Notes under the pieces: model-generated
Database searches by the model: none
Told to the model about the DNA's origin: nothing
The model's input: the letters and a program-made list of their open reading frames with translations, nothing else
Assembly: GCF_020523605.1 (NCBI RefSeq)
Contig: NZ_JAJAQI010000006.1
Coordinates: 1 to 64,000, forward strand
Length of the DNA: 64,000 nucleotides
Direction of reading: 5' to 3'
Source: Roseicella aerolata
GTDB lineage: Bacteria; Pseudomonadota; Alphaproteobacteria; Acetobacterales; Acetobacteraceae
In this document: positions 8,189 through 16,024 of the stretch, one piece after another
Position numbering within the stretch: position 1 is the first letter of the stretch
Layout of the letters: each line of letters begins with the position of its first letter
Made by a program: the position numbers and the translations under genes

Positions 8189-8771
8189 ATGACCACCATG
8201 AAGCGCACACTGATCCTCGTCGCCTTGATGCTGCCGCTGTCCGTCTCAGGAGAGGAAGCGGACATCTGGAGTCGTGAGGCTGGACGGTGGAGGTGGTCGC
8301 TTACTCAAGGCGAGAGGGAGGTCATGTGTGTTGCCACTAATGGGGGGGGCAGCACCGGCTTTTTTGGTCTCCTTCATCAACATGCCGCCGCGAGAGGACT
8401 GGCTACTTATGCTTCGCGGCGCCGAGTGGCCCGTCGGCCGCTTACGGCAGGGTGACGCAATCAAGCTAGTCCTGAAGGACAAAGCACGTTCACTGTCAGT
8501 CTTCAGGGCCTGGAAGAGCAACGACGGCCATGCTGCCTTGGTCCGCATACCCCTAGATCGGATAGCAGCCGTAGAACTTGTCGTCGAGCTCATGGCCACT
8601 GACCGTGGCTTCCTGCACATGCCGGATGGCGCCGTATTGCCCTTCGAGACGTTTGGCCTAACGGGGGGTATGGCGGTTGACTGCGAGCGTCAGGCGACGA
8701 CGCTCAACCGTGCCCGCCAGGGGCCCCCGCCGCCCGCCGAACCGGTCCGACCGCGCTCCAATCGTACCTGA
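8189..8771 (+). pseudogene. frameshifted secreted protein of unknown function
   Basis: The first frame encodes a signal peptide (MKRTLILVALMLPLSVSGEE) and WSLTQGEREVMCVATNGGG. The continuation is in the +1 frame (LVSFINMPPREDWLLML to VDCERQATTLNR) and ends at 8771. The switch coincides with a run of eight G (8342-8349) and a run of six T (8361-8366). Removing one base would join them into a protein of about 190 aa with two cysteines (MCVAT, DCERQ). Base composition is visibly less GC-rich than the neighbours, suggesting separate acquisition (a cargo gene). No family recognised. It could be a real mutation, a phase-variable tract or a sequencing error. Confidence 0.55.
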
Positions 8772-8803
8772 CGGACGGCCCCAACGGCGCGACGAGGGCG
8801 CCA

Positions 8804-9394
8804 TCAGCCGATGATGCCCCGCCGCTCCAGCTCGCATGCCACCTCATTCATCGCCTTGGCGATCATGCGATCGTCGCCGACGCGGAGCATCGCCCAGTAC
8901 GTATCCAGCTTGTCCCGCAGCAGCCAGGCGCGTTCGGCGGCGGCGCGCTCGGCGGGGTCCATCTCCGGCTCAGGCGGCGCGTAGCGGCCGATCTCGGGCC
9001 ATTCATGGCCGGGCAGGCGGCCGTGCAGGACAAGCGGCGCCAGCTTCTCGATAGCCTCTTCGCGGCATCCGAAGCGCCGTGGAAACTTGTTGCCGCGCCG
9101 CCGCAGTACCGAGAGCACGATGCTGCCGTCCTCCTGATAGGTGCCGCGCCAGCACCGCGATCCGGCACCACACCGCCCCTGGGCCGTCACGATCAGGAAG
9201 GAGGGCAGGCCGTCGCCGGGCAGCAACGTGGCGTAGATGATGAGCTGCTCGCCCAGCCGGCGCCAAGGTGCCCAGCCAAGGGCCTCGACATCGGCGGCGG
9301 CTCCGGGGAATGCCACCGGCATCGTCTCGTACAGCAGGCCCCGGCCGATGACATGCGGATCGGGCAGGGTCGATGGCAGCAGGGGTTCGGTCAT
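8804..9394 (-). CDS. hypothetical protein of the element (196 aa)
   Basis: This 196-aa soluble protein begins MTEPLLPSTLPDPHVIGRG. Its C-terminal half is rich in charged helices (DPAERAAAERAWLLRDKLDTYWAMLRVGDDRMIAKAMNEVACELERRG). The start is supported by GGAG seven bases upstream. The balanced acidic/basic make-up distinguishes it from the Arg/Pro-rich overlapping frames. It converges with the secreted-protein remnant and is the last gene of the leftward set. No function recognised; its location in a mobile element makes a regulatory, packaging or defence-related role possible but unsupported. Confidence 0.6.
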   Translation of the reverse strand: MTEPLLPSTLPDPHVIGRGLLYETMPVAFPGAAADVEALGWAPWRRLGEQLIIYATLLPGDGLPSFLIVTAQGRCGAGSRCWRGTYQEDGSIVLSVLRRRGNKFPRRFGCREEAIEKLAPLVLHGRLPGHEWPEIGRYAPPEPEMDPAERAAAERAWLLRDKLDTYWAMLRVGDDRMIAKAMNEVACELERRGIIG

Positions 9395-9570
9395 CGGAAG
9401 CTCCAGTGTTGTGGTCTGCCGTGCCCAATAGGGCGAGCGGCGTGATAGGCATGCCCCGCGCCGCCACTAGGATTCGCGCTGAGGCCGGCATGGCGTCGGA
9501 GGCTGGTAGGTAGCGCCGAGCACCGGCACCGCTGTCGGCGCGAAACCTGGTGGCGGTGCGGGCCATGTCG

Positions 9571-9783
9571 TCAGCTCCAGGCGCGCGGGTTCGGCGCCCG
9601 CTGCTTCAGGCGGCGCGTGCGACCCAGCAGCAGGTCATGCTCTGCCAGGGTGGCGGCGGTGCCGGCGGAAAGCACCACGGGCTGGCCGCGATGATCGACA
9701 CCGTTGGTGGAGCCGAACCCCGGCAGGGTCAGCGCCTCGGGTGGCGCGGGTTCGGGTGGCTGGGTGGTTTGGTCATCGTCCAT
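9571..9783 (-). CDS. small hypothetical protein (70 aa)
   Basis: This is a 70-aa protein with an acidic, Pro-rich N-terminus (MDDDQTTQPPEPAPPEAL) and a basic C-terminus. The start overlaps the end of the upstream ORF by 11 nt and is preceded by AAGGA, so it is likely cotranscribed. The stretch 9395-9570 downstream has no clear gene. Not recognised. Confidence 0.45.
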   Translation of the reverse strand: MDDDQTTQPPEPAPPEALTLPGFGSTNGVDHRGQPVVLSAGTAATLAEHDLLLGRTRRLKQRAPNPRAWS

Positions 9784-10123
9784 CGGAGTTGTCCTTCCTG
9801 GCCTCTGCGTCGTCGATCCTCACCCAGCGCGAGTAGCTGACGAACATGCCGCCTTCCCGGCGCCGGCGTTCGTCCTGGCGAACGCGCTCGTCCCACTCTT
9901 CTTTGGTGGGGTAGCGGTAGCCCGGCGGCGGGGATTTGAACTGGAGGGGCTGGCCGCGCCGCCGGGCGATGCCGCGCTTCACCTGCCAGAGAAACACCTC
10001 CGTCCACAGGGCGATCGGCAGGCGGGCAGCGAGGGTCGCGGGCAGCTCGCGCAGCCGGCGGAGCGCGCGGTGGGCCAGGCTGGGCTGCGGTGGCAGCAGC
10101 GGCGACCTGGTGCTGTCGGTCAT
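9773..10123 (-). CDS. hypothetical protein of the element (116 aa)
   Basis: This 116-aa, strongly basic protein begins MTDSTRSPLLPPQPSLAHR. It has an amphipathic Arg/Leu-rich N-terminal half and a highly charged C-terminal half (YPTKEEWDERVRQDERRRREGG). A good Shine-Dalgarno (AGGAGG, 7 nt before ATG) supports the start. It is the first gene of the small cluster downstream of the primase-helicase, after a 292-bp gene-free stretch with inverted repeats. Function unknown; the composition would suit nucleic-acid binding. Confidence 0.55.
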   Translation of the reverse strand: MTDSTRSPLLPPQPSLAHRALRRLRELPATLAARLPIALWTEVFLWQVKRGIARRRGQPLQFKSPPPGYRYPTKEEWDERVRQDERRRREGGMFVSYSRWVRIDDAEARKDNSDGR

Positions 10124-10289
10124 GGTGGGCCTCCTGTTGCTCGGGGGGTAGTCATCATTCCACGGGTTACTTTTCTGAATGGCCAGTGCGCTCGGCCTGC
10201 GCTGCGCTCAACTCCCCCCACACCCCCCTGGCGCTGATGAGCGCGCCTCCAGGGGGAGGCGGCTCGCCCGCGCGCTTGATGCTCTCGAT

Positions 10290-10369
10290 CTGCTCTCAAG
10301 CGGGTTGAGCGCATTGAGAGCAGGCAATGGAAATGCCGCCCGACTGCTCCAGGAGATACGCTCTGGAGC
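10290..10369. repeat. two inverted repeats in the gap next to the primase-helicase (possible origin)
   Basis: CTGCTCTCAA (10290-10299) and TTGAGAGCAG (10314-10323) form a perfect 10-bp dyad with a 14-nt loop. GCTCCAG (10346-10352) and CTGGAGC (10363-10369) form a 7-bp dyad with a 10-nt loop. Related half-sites (GCTCTC, GGTTGAGCGC) lie between and before them. The gap 10124-10415 contains no supported gene. A dyad cluster beside a primase-helicase gene is a reasonable place for a replication origin or an operator. Confidence 0.45.
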
Positions 10370-10415
10370 TGTGGCACGTTGACAGTTGAGGCGAAGAGGT
10401 GGCCGGGAGGCGCGG

Positions 10416-12740
10416 TCACGTCGTCGCCCCGCCATCGGGTTTGGCTGCATCCGGCCATAGGGTGCGGTCCCAGTGGACGACCAACCCCTGGCGGCCATTG
10501 GTGCCCCGGCCCTTCTTCGGCACCTGGACCGTCTCCTCCGTGATCCAGCCACGGCCCATCACATCGGCCAGCACCTCCTTCGCCAACTGCTTGTGCTGCT
10601 CCTCCGAGAACTGCCCGAAGAAGGGCGCGATTGCTGCGGCTATCACCGGCATGGCGCTGCGCTGCCCCGCGTTGCTGGACGGGCTGAGGGGCATCACCGG
10701 TCCACCTGCTGGACCAGGGCACCCGGCGGCGACGGCCCGCAGGACGGCCTGCCGCACGGCGTCGGTGAGCAGGCTGGCGGTAGGCTGCGGGGTGAAGCGC
10801 TCGACGGCCTGCACCTTGTCGCCCTCGTGGTAGCCGTTTGCCGGGTCGGCATTGGTGAGCTGCACCGAGACCAGGTGGAACCAGCGCCGCTCCGAGGGCG
10901 GGGCAAGGTTGGCCTTCAGGTTGTCGAGGCTGAAGTGGAGCCGTGCCAGGTCCGGCGGCACGCCCAACTTCAGCGCTTCCTCCGGGCGGAGCGTGGTGAT
11001 GCCCAGTGCCACCCGGGCCGCCGCCACGATGGCGCTGCTGCCGCGCACAGCATCGGCTCCATCTGCGTCGGCGCGGGCACCCTTGCGGGTATGGTGGACA
11101 GCCAGCACCGCAACCCCGGCCTCGCTGGCGACCCGCGAGAGCGCCGCCATCAGCATGTCGGCGGCGGCTGCGTCATTCTCGGATGCTTCCGAGAAGCGTA
11201 CCAGCGGGTCCAGCACCACCACATCCACGTCACGGGCCAGCGCTACCAGGTGATCCAGCGCCTGGACATTTACTGTCGGGGCGCGGGTCTGCGGGTCGAT
11301 CACCACCAGCCGCAGGCGCAGCTTGTCGGCACCAGCCGGGAACAAGCGCCCGTGCAGCGCCGACATGGCTACCCGATGATGGATGGCGGCCGCCTGGACC
11401 CGTAGCAGCAGTTCGTTCGTCCCATCTTCGCCATTCACCAGCAGCACCCGCTGGGGCGAGTGTACCCAGTCGCCGAGTAGCGCCTGCCCTGTCGCCAGTG
11501 CCAGACCCGTGGAGATCGTCAGCGCGGTCTTGCCGGCGCCACCTGGAGCAGCCAGGACGGTCACATAACCCCGCACGAGGTCGGAGCCGTACAGCCATTG
11601 CCGCTTCGGCAGCACGGCCGGCATGGTTGCCACATCAAGCGCGGCCAGCGCCGGGAGCGCCGGCTGTTGCAAAAGCTGCGGCGGCTGCCAGCCCACCTGC
11701 TGCGCCATGTGGAAGAGAGTGGCGATGGTCTGCACTGTCTGGCCCTTGGCGCGGCGCGTCAGTGTGTCCTGCTTGAACCTATCGAACCGCTTGCGGTTTT
11801 CGGTGGCCTCGTACTTATCGGTCCCCGGCTGCTTCGAGACGTCATCCAGGATGGTGTACAGGTCCTCCTCGTGCTCCGGGTATTCTGCTGCCGCAGCCGC
11901 CAGCGTCATGGCCACATCGCACCACCGCTTTTCGTCGGCGAGTGGTCGGACCCCGTTGACAGGCTGGTTCACCGCCTCCGCAGCGGAGCGGATCTTCTCC
12001 AAGTCCGGCCGATCCTTGATGCCGCCGCCGAACTCGTCGGGACTGGGGGTCATCCCTTTGAACACCGCCGCCATCTGGCCAGCGATCTGTGCGACTGCCA
12101 CCGGGAACCGTGGCAACGCCCCCTGAATAACTCCGGGAGTAATCCCGCCTGACGCACCATGGGGCGCCTTGATCTGTGGCTTCAGCGCCGCCGCGAGCGC
12201 GTCGAAGGCGTCTGCGGCCTCCTTCACCTCACCCACACCGTGGCCGGTGACGGTCAGGTAGCGGCCCGCCGTGTAGAGTTCGGCGCCACCGGCAGCAATC
12301 CCGCTGGGCAGGGGCCGGGCGTAGCAGAAGAGGCGGATGCCGGTGTTGGACGGGCTTTTCTCCCAGTAGGTGCCAACCCGCTTGATCCACTCCTTGGCAT
12401 TGTCAGCCAGGCGATCACCATCCAACACTTTGTCGAAGTCGATGCCCGCCAGCACAAGGCCATTCGCGTCGGGCTTACCGTCGAGCGCGATCCCAATCCC
12501 GTCGAAACCGCCGTGCTTGTACGCCGCCATCACGGCATCGAAGCTGTTCCAGGTCGCCGGGTTAGTGCTCGACGCGTGCTTCCCGTTCGGCTGGAAGGGC
12601 ACCTTATTCCACTTCGTGCCACGAAGAACGTACCGCCAGCACATCCAGGCATTGTGGTTCTTTAAGCACTTTGGGATTCCATGTTCCCGCACCTCCAGCG
12701 CCACGGGCTTGGTCGGAGCGGAAGACTTCCCTTCGTCCAT
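10416..12740 (-). CDS. primase-helicase (PrimPol-like N-terminus plus RepA-type helicase)
   Basis: This 774-aa replication protein has an N-terminal primase-polymerase-like region (residues about 20-180). It contains the acidic motif LVLAGIDFDKVLDGD, the motif EKSPSNTGIRLF (the SxsGtGlR pattern of phage primases) and AGRYLTVTGH. A RecA-fold helicase follows, with Walker A LAAPGGAGKTALT, acidic VNGEDG, Walker B VVVLDPLVRFSEAS and AVHHTRKG with a sensor Arg, as in RepA/AAA_25 proteins. The C-terminal 120 residues look like a winged-helix DNA-binding module. This layout is typical of autonomous replication modules in P4-like satellites and small mobile elements. Transcription is leftward. The ATG at 12740 has only a weak ribosome-binding site. 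Confidence 0.82.
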   Translation of the reverse strand: MDEGKSSAPTKPVALEVREHGIPKCLKNHNAWMCWRYVLRGTKWNKVPFQPNGKHASSTNPATWNSFDAVMAAYKHGGFDGIGIALDGKPDANGLVLAGIDFDKVLDGDRLADNAKEWIKRVGTYWEKSPSNTGIRLFCYARPLPSGIAAGGAELYTAGRYLTVTGHGVGEVKEAADAFDALAAALKPQIKAPHGASGGITPGVIQGALPRFPVAVAQIAGQMAAVFKGMTPSPDEFGGGIKDRPDLEKIRSAAEAVNQPVNGVRPLADEKRWCDVAMTLAAAAAEYPEHEEDLYTILDDVSKQPGTDKYEATENRKRFDRFKQDTLTRRAKGQTVQTIATLFHMAQQVGWQPPQLLQQPALPALAALDVATMPAVLPKRQWLYGSDLVRGYVTVLAAPGGAGKTALTISTGLALATGQALLGDWVHSPQRVLLVNGEDGTNELLLRVQAAAIHHRVAMSALHGRLFPAGADKLRLRLVVIDPQTRAPTVNVQALDHLVALARDVDVVVLDPLVRFSEASENDAAAADMLMAALSRVASEAGVAVLAVHHTRKGARADADGADAVRGSSAIVAAARVALGITTLRPEEALKLGVPPDLARLHFSLDNLKANLAPPSERRWFHLVSVQLTNADPANGYHEGDKVQAVERFTPQPTASLLTDAVRQAVLRAVAAGCPGPAGGPVMPLSPSSNAGQRSAMPVIAAAIAPFFGQFSEEQHKQLAKEVLADVMGRGWITEETVQVPKKGRGTNGRQGLVVHWDRTLWPDAAKPDGGATT

Positions 12741-12870
12741 CAGATTGCCGTAAGCCCATTGGCAACGCTGGGGCCCGGTGCCATATTGTGGTCCATACCT
12801 GTTGCGGTCCTCTTCAGCAGGTTGCCGCCCTCGTCCGGGGCGGGGAGTTACTTCCGGGGTAAGGATTCAA

Positions 12871-12900
12871 GCGGCGCAGGGGTGTCGGTCCCTGCGCCGC
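12871..12900 (-). terminator. strong stem-loop between early genes and primase-helicase
   Basis: GCGGCGCAGGG and CCCTGCGCCGC form a perfect 11-bp stem with an 8-nt loop, 10 bp beyond the stop codon of the gene at 12911. On the minus strand it is followed by TTGAATCC, so the T-tract is short. It separates the int/small-gene operon from the primase gene. Confidence 0.6.
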
Positions 12901-12910
12901 AACTATTCTG

Positions 12911-13231
12911 TCACTCCAGCAGCTTCTTCAGATCATCATCGAAGATGGGATCGCGCGGTCGGGACCAGACTGCCATCCAGAACCAATCGTCCACATCGCA
13001 GAGCGTTCGGGCTGTCGTGTCCTCATCAAGTTCGGGCGCCCCATCGAGCAGCCCGTCCGGCACCAGGATGTGGACCCACTCGCCGATGTCTCCCTTGCGA
13101 ACGAGGACCGGAGTGCGGCCCGCATATGCGTCATCCGGGAGCGGCGACCGTCCTTTGCGGGTCCGGTCAAACTCATCCCGCGTGACGCGGCGGAAGCGAT
13201 ACGGATCAGGTATGATAGGCTCGAACGGCAT
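12911..13231 (-). CDS. hypothetical acidic protein (106 aa)
   Basis: This 106-aa, acidic protein begins MPFEPIIPDPYRFRRVTRDEFDR and contains VRKGDIGEWVHILVPDGLLDG. AGGAGG lies 8 nt before the ATG, a strong translation signal. It is the last gene of the leftward early operon, just before the terminator. Small, acidic, highly expressed-looking early proteins in phage-like elements are often inhibitors or mimics, but nothing here identifies the target. Confidence 0.6.
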   Translation of the reverse strand: MPFEPIIPDPYRFRRVTRDEFDRTRKGRSPLPDDAYAGRTPVLVRKGDIGEWVHILVPDGLLDGAPELDEDTTARTLCDVDDWFWMAVWSRPRDPIFDDDLKKLLE

Positions 13232-13243
13232 GGTTCTTTCCTC

Positions 13244-13573
13244 CTAACGATTCCAGCGGCGCGCTCGCCATGCCTCGCCGCCATCGCGCAGGGCATCCAG
13301 CTCGGCATCGGTAAGGGCGTCGAGAACCGCTTTCGTCGCATGCATGCCGACGTCGAAGGCGCCGGCCTTGTCACCCTGGCGCAGCCGCTCGCGCATGCGA
13401 GCGAGGATGTCGCGGTCGTGGGCAGATAGCCGCCCCTCCGACTCCTGCCGCTTGTTCTCGGCGGTGACGACGCGCTCATGGCGGCGCGCCTGGCGACCAA
13501 GCGCGGTGTTGTCCGGCACCCAGACCCGTTCAGGGTACGGCGACTTGCCGTGCTGGACGATAACGTAGGCCAT
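13244..13573 (-). CDS. hypothetical protein (109 aa)
   Basis: This 109-aa protein begins MAYVIVQHGKSPYPERVWVPD and has helical, charged central and C-terminal parts (RLSAHDRDILARMRERLRQGDKAG). It starts within TAATG, overlapping the upstream stop by one base, and carries AAAGGAG upstream. It belongs to the tight leftward operon with the genes on both sides. Not recognised. Confidence 0.6.
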   Translation of the reverse strand: MAYVIVQHGKSPYPERVWVPDNTALGRQARRHERVVTAENKRQESEGRLSAHDRDILARMRERLRQGDKAGAFDVGMHATKAVLDALTDAELDALRDGGEAWRARRWNR

Positions 13574-13968
13574 TAGCGGACTCCTTTCTTCGATGTCTGC
13601 GGCACGGCCAGCAGCTTGATCTTCCCCCGCCGCTCCAGATGCGCGAGCAGGGCAAACACGTCGCCAGCCGCTTCCTCTGCCTGGGTGAGCAGCCCTTCAG
13701 CCCGCTCGGGGTCCACGAGCGCGATGCCGATCAGGCCGGCACCGTTCTCGAAGATGGAGAGGGCGCCGTATGCCTCGGCCTCGGCGCGATGCAGCGGGTG
13801 CAGCCGGGCCACGTCATCTGTCATGGCCTGCGCCACAAGGAAGCGCCGATTCGGCCGCTCGGCGAAGAAGGCGGTCGCATCCAGGCCGCGCAGCGGGTCA
13901 GGCTGCGGCGGCCGGGCATGGGGATGCGGCTCGCGGTAGGTGCGCGTCGGGATGTGCGGATCGGCCAT
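13573..13968 (-). CDS. hypothetical protein (131 aa)
   Basis: This 131-aa protein has a His/Pro-rich N-terminal 30 residues. A predicted alpha/beta core follows (NRRFLVAQAMTDDVARLHP, GAGLIGIALVDPERAEGLL, AAGDVFALLAHLERRGKI). The start overlaps the preceding gene in TAATG and has AGGAGGT upstream. It is the third member of the one-base-overlap chain. Function unknown. Confidence 0.6.
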   Translation of the reverse strand: MADPHIPTRTYREPHPHARPPQPDPLRGLDATAFFAERPNRRFLVAQAMTDDVARLHPLHRAEAEAYGALSIFENGAGLIGIALVDPERAEGLLTQAEEAAGDVFALLAHLERRGKIKLLAVPQTSKKGVR

Positions 13969-14294
13969 TATGCGACCTCCTGGGTGGCCTGCGCCGGCCG
14001 GCGGTGGGCCGAGCGCGCGCGCTTAGCCTGAAGGACGTTCGACAGGCGCCGGGACTCCAGCCATGCATTGAAGCGGTCGAGGTCGAACAGCACGCGGTCC
14101 CCCACCTTCACGATGGCATGGGCAAGTCCGTTGCCCTCGCAAACCTCGCCGCCAGCGTTGAGGCGGGGCTTTGCACGGGCTACGAGTCCACGCGCTGCGG
14201 CCGGCGTGCCGATCCATGGATGATGGCACTCGATGAGTTGGGAGATGTCGACCAGCCGGGGCTGCTGCCGGTCGCTGGCGGTATGATCGGGCAT
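13968..14294 (-). CDS. HTH_17/AlpA-like DNA-binding protein (possible excisionase)
   Basis: This 108-aa protein has a C-terminal segment that matches the excisionase/AlpA pattern: a helix (TPAAARGLVARAKPRLN), then GNGLAHAIVKVGDRVLFDLDRFNAWLESRR. The R-V-L-F-D-xx-xF-xxWL ending is the usual wing of MerR-like HTH_17 domains. Such proteins act as recombination directionality factors or activators of integrase in satellites. The ATG at 14294 is preferred over an upstream in-frame start at 14339 because GGAGGAG precedes it. It sits two genes after int in the same orientation, as in many integrative elements. Exact role inferred. Confidence 0.6.
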   Translation of the reverse strand: MPDHTASDRQQPRLVDISQLIECHHPWIGTPAAARGLVARAKPRLNAGGEVCEGNGLAHAIVKVGDRVLFDLDRFNAWLESRRLSNVLQAKRARSAHRRPAQATQEVA

Positions 14295-14406
14295 CGGCTC
14301 CTCCGTTTTGGTGCGCGCATGGCGCGCGAGGAGCCGCACAAATGGTCAGTGCGTTTGCCGATGATCTACTGTCCTAAAATCTCCGCTCCCGGCCCTCTCG
14401 AAATCG

Positions 14407-14751
14407 TTAGTCGAGCAACGAGGCTAGCTCATCAGCGAGCGGATCGTCGGGAGGTAGTTCTCCTATCTGAGCAGCGAGTTTCCATCCATAGCGCAGAGTA
14501 ATCCCCAGCTTACGTGAAGCTTCCTCAACCTGCTGGGTGCGGCCTGAAATCCCAGTTTTCCGGGCTAGCCGCATTACCACGGCGAAGTTCTGCCGTGTAT
14601 GCGCGCGTGTCGCTGGTCGTCCACGAGGGGCGGGTAGCAGTTCCCACCGCAACTCGCTCATCCATTCGTGGTGCAGTTCCTCTCGCTGCTCCGGTGTCAG
14701 ATCCCCCTCGTTCAGGGATCGTAGCTCGAAGTCGTCGGTCGAGGGCGTCAT
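14407..14751 (-). CDS. hypothetical protein coupled to integrase (114 aa)
   Basis: This 114-aa charged protein (MTPSTDDFELRSLNEGD...) includes NFAVVMRLARKTGISGRTQQVEEASRKLGITL, which could hold a helix-turn-helix. Its ATG overlaps the integrase TGA (ATGA), so it is translated with int. A 112-bp gap containing no gene separates it from the HTH_17 protein. Not recognised; a regulator or Xis-like accessory is possible. Confidence 0.55.
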   Translation of the reverse strand: MTPSTDDFELRSLNEGDLTPEQREELHHEWMSELRWELLPAPRGRPATRAHTRQNFAVVMRLARKTGISGRTQQVEEASRKLGITLRYGWKLAAQIGELPPDDPLADELASLLD

Positions 14752-15843
14752 GCCACGCGGCTCCGCCGGGCCGCCTTCTCCACCGCCTCCTTCAGGGTGC
14801 CCTCGACCAGATGCGTGTACCGCTTCGTGGTCTGCACCGAGCGGTGACCTAGCACCGCTCCAATGACGGGCAGGGATGCCCCCGCAGCAGCAAGGGCGCT
14901 GGCGGCACTGTGCCGCAGGTCATGGCGCTTGAAATCAGTGATGCGGGCACGCTTGAGTGCCGTTCGCCATGCACGACGGAGATCGGCGGGCTTCGCCGGA
15001 TCGGATGTAGCCGGGAACACCAGTCCGGTGGGTAGCCGGGCGACACCATCACGGTCGCGCCATGCCTCAAGGACCGTCGCAGCGTCGGACGCCAGAGGCA
15101 CGCGGCGGCTGTCGCCGTTCTTGGTGTCACGGAGCACGATTGCTCCGGCCCCGAGGTCCACGTCGCTCCAACGCAAACGCATCGCCTCCATCAGGCGCGC
15201 CCCAGTGCTCAACAGGACAGTAATGGCCGGGTGCAGGGCAGAGCTGTCAGATTCCTTACACGCTTCCAGCAGGCGTCCGCGCTCCGCGTCGCTAAGAAAC
15301 CGCTCTCGTCCCTTTGACTCACGCCGCGCGGGCACATGCCGGGCAGCGTTGTGTGGCGCCCATCCACGGCGTCCAGCCCAGGTCAGGACTGCCGACAGGG
15401 AGTTCCGGTAGCGGTTCACCGTAGCCGGTGATCGGTAGCGGGGCGGCGCCCCCGGCTCGTCCGTTTTCGGAGCCTTCTTCGGCGGCAGAGGGCCCGCCTC
15501 TAGGATGTCGATGGCGTCGGCGACGACCATCTGAGTCAGGTCGCGCAGCCGCAGATGCCCAAGCTGCCGTGTCCACCAGCCTAGGTGCGTGGCGACGGTG
15601 TCAGGGTCGCGCAACTCAGGCAGTCGCTGGCGGCTGTATTCCGCGATGGCCTCGGCGAGGGTCCGTCCGGACCCTGCTGCGAAAATGCCGTCGTGCATAT
15701 CGGTCTCGATCTTTCGAGCCCAGGCACGTGCTGCGGCCATGGTCTTGAATGTTCGGGTTGTCGATGGCTGGCCGCTGGATGCGGACCCGCGCACGGTAAG
15801 ATACCTCACCGGATTTGGAGCGGCGTTTGTCGATGACGGCCAT
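14748..15843 (-). pseudogene. int: tyrosine recombinase/integrase with an N-terminal frameshift
   Basis: The catalytic domain is complete: Arg in STGARLMEAMRLRW, Lys in DTKNGDSRRVPL, HxxR in KRHDLRHSAASAL, His in VLGHRSVQTT and nucleophile Tyr in KRYTHL. The core-binding SAM-like domain precedes it. The natural start appears to be ATG 15843 (GGAGGT just upstream), encoding MAVIDKRRSKSGEVSYRARV, but that frame runs out of similarity. The integrase frame (QPSTTRTFKTMAAARAW onward) is one base out of phase, with the junction near 15774. Without one extra base it would be about 364 aa. A GTG at 15809 could still start a 353-aa protein that keeps the catalytic domain but loses the native N-terminal arm-binding strand. 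Confidence 0.8.
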
Positions 15844-15906
15844 GGGACCTCCGAGGCGCCCCGGCCGCCTGTCAGCCGGGGCTATCGCCTGTGTCCGGAG
15901 CCGCTA

Positions 15907-15926
15907 ATGGTCCTTGAGTGGTCCAC
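15907..15926. other. candidate integrase arm-type sites, right end
   Basis: GTGGTCCAC (15918-15926) and a partial copy TGGTCC (15908-15913) lie about 50-65 bp inside the right att repeat. They match the two full copies at the left end. The surrounding right arm (15844-15974) has no gene and should contain the integrase promoter. Confidence 0.45.
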
Positions 15927-15974
15927 GTCGTTCCTTCCAAACGCAAAGGCCAAGGTTTCCCTAGCCTTTCACTA

Positions 15975-16024
15975 CCCGACCTTCGGTTTACAAAACCGCT
16001 GCACTACCGCTGTGCTAACCCGGC
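15975..16024. repeat. right attachment repeat (5' 50 nt of tRNA-Thr)
   Basis: Exact copy of 5662-5711. It is a truncated tRNA lacking the 3' end of the T-arm and the 3' acceptor strand, so it cannot make a functional tRNA. Its 5' flank is chromosomal sequence, including the 3' end of the membrane-protein gene at 16004. Confidence 0.95.

Noticed and set aside
8342-8366. Programmed +1 frameshift at the G8/T6 tracts
   Set aside because: No recognised slippery heptamer or downstream pseudoknot could be identified; mutation or sequencing error is simpler.
9003-9566. 187-aa minus-strand open frame overlapping the 196-aa element gene
   Set aside because: The downstream part is an out-of-phase shadow of the 196-aa gene and is Arg/Pro/His-rich; only the first 60 residues could be coding and nothing supports that.
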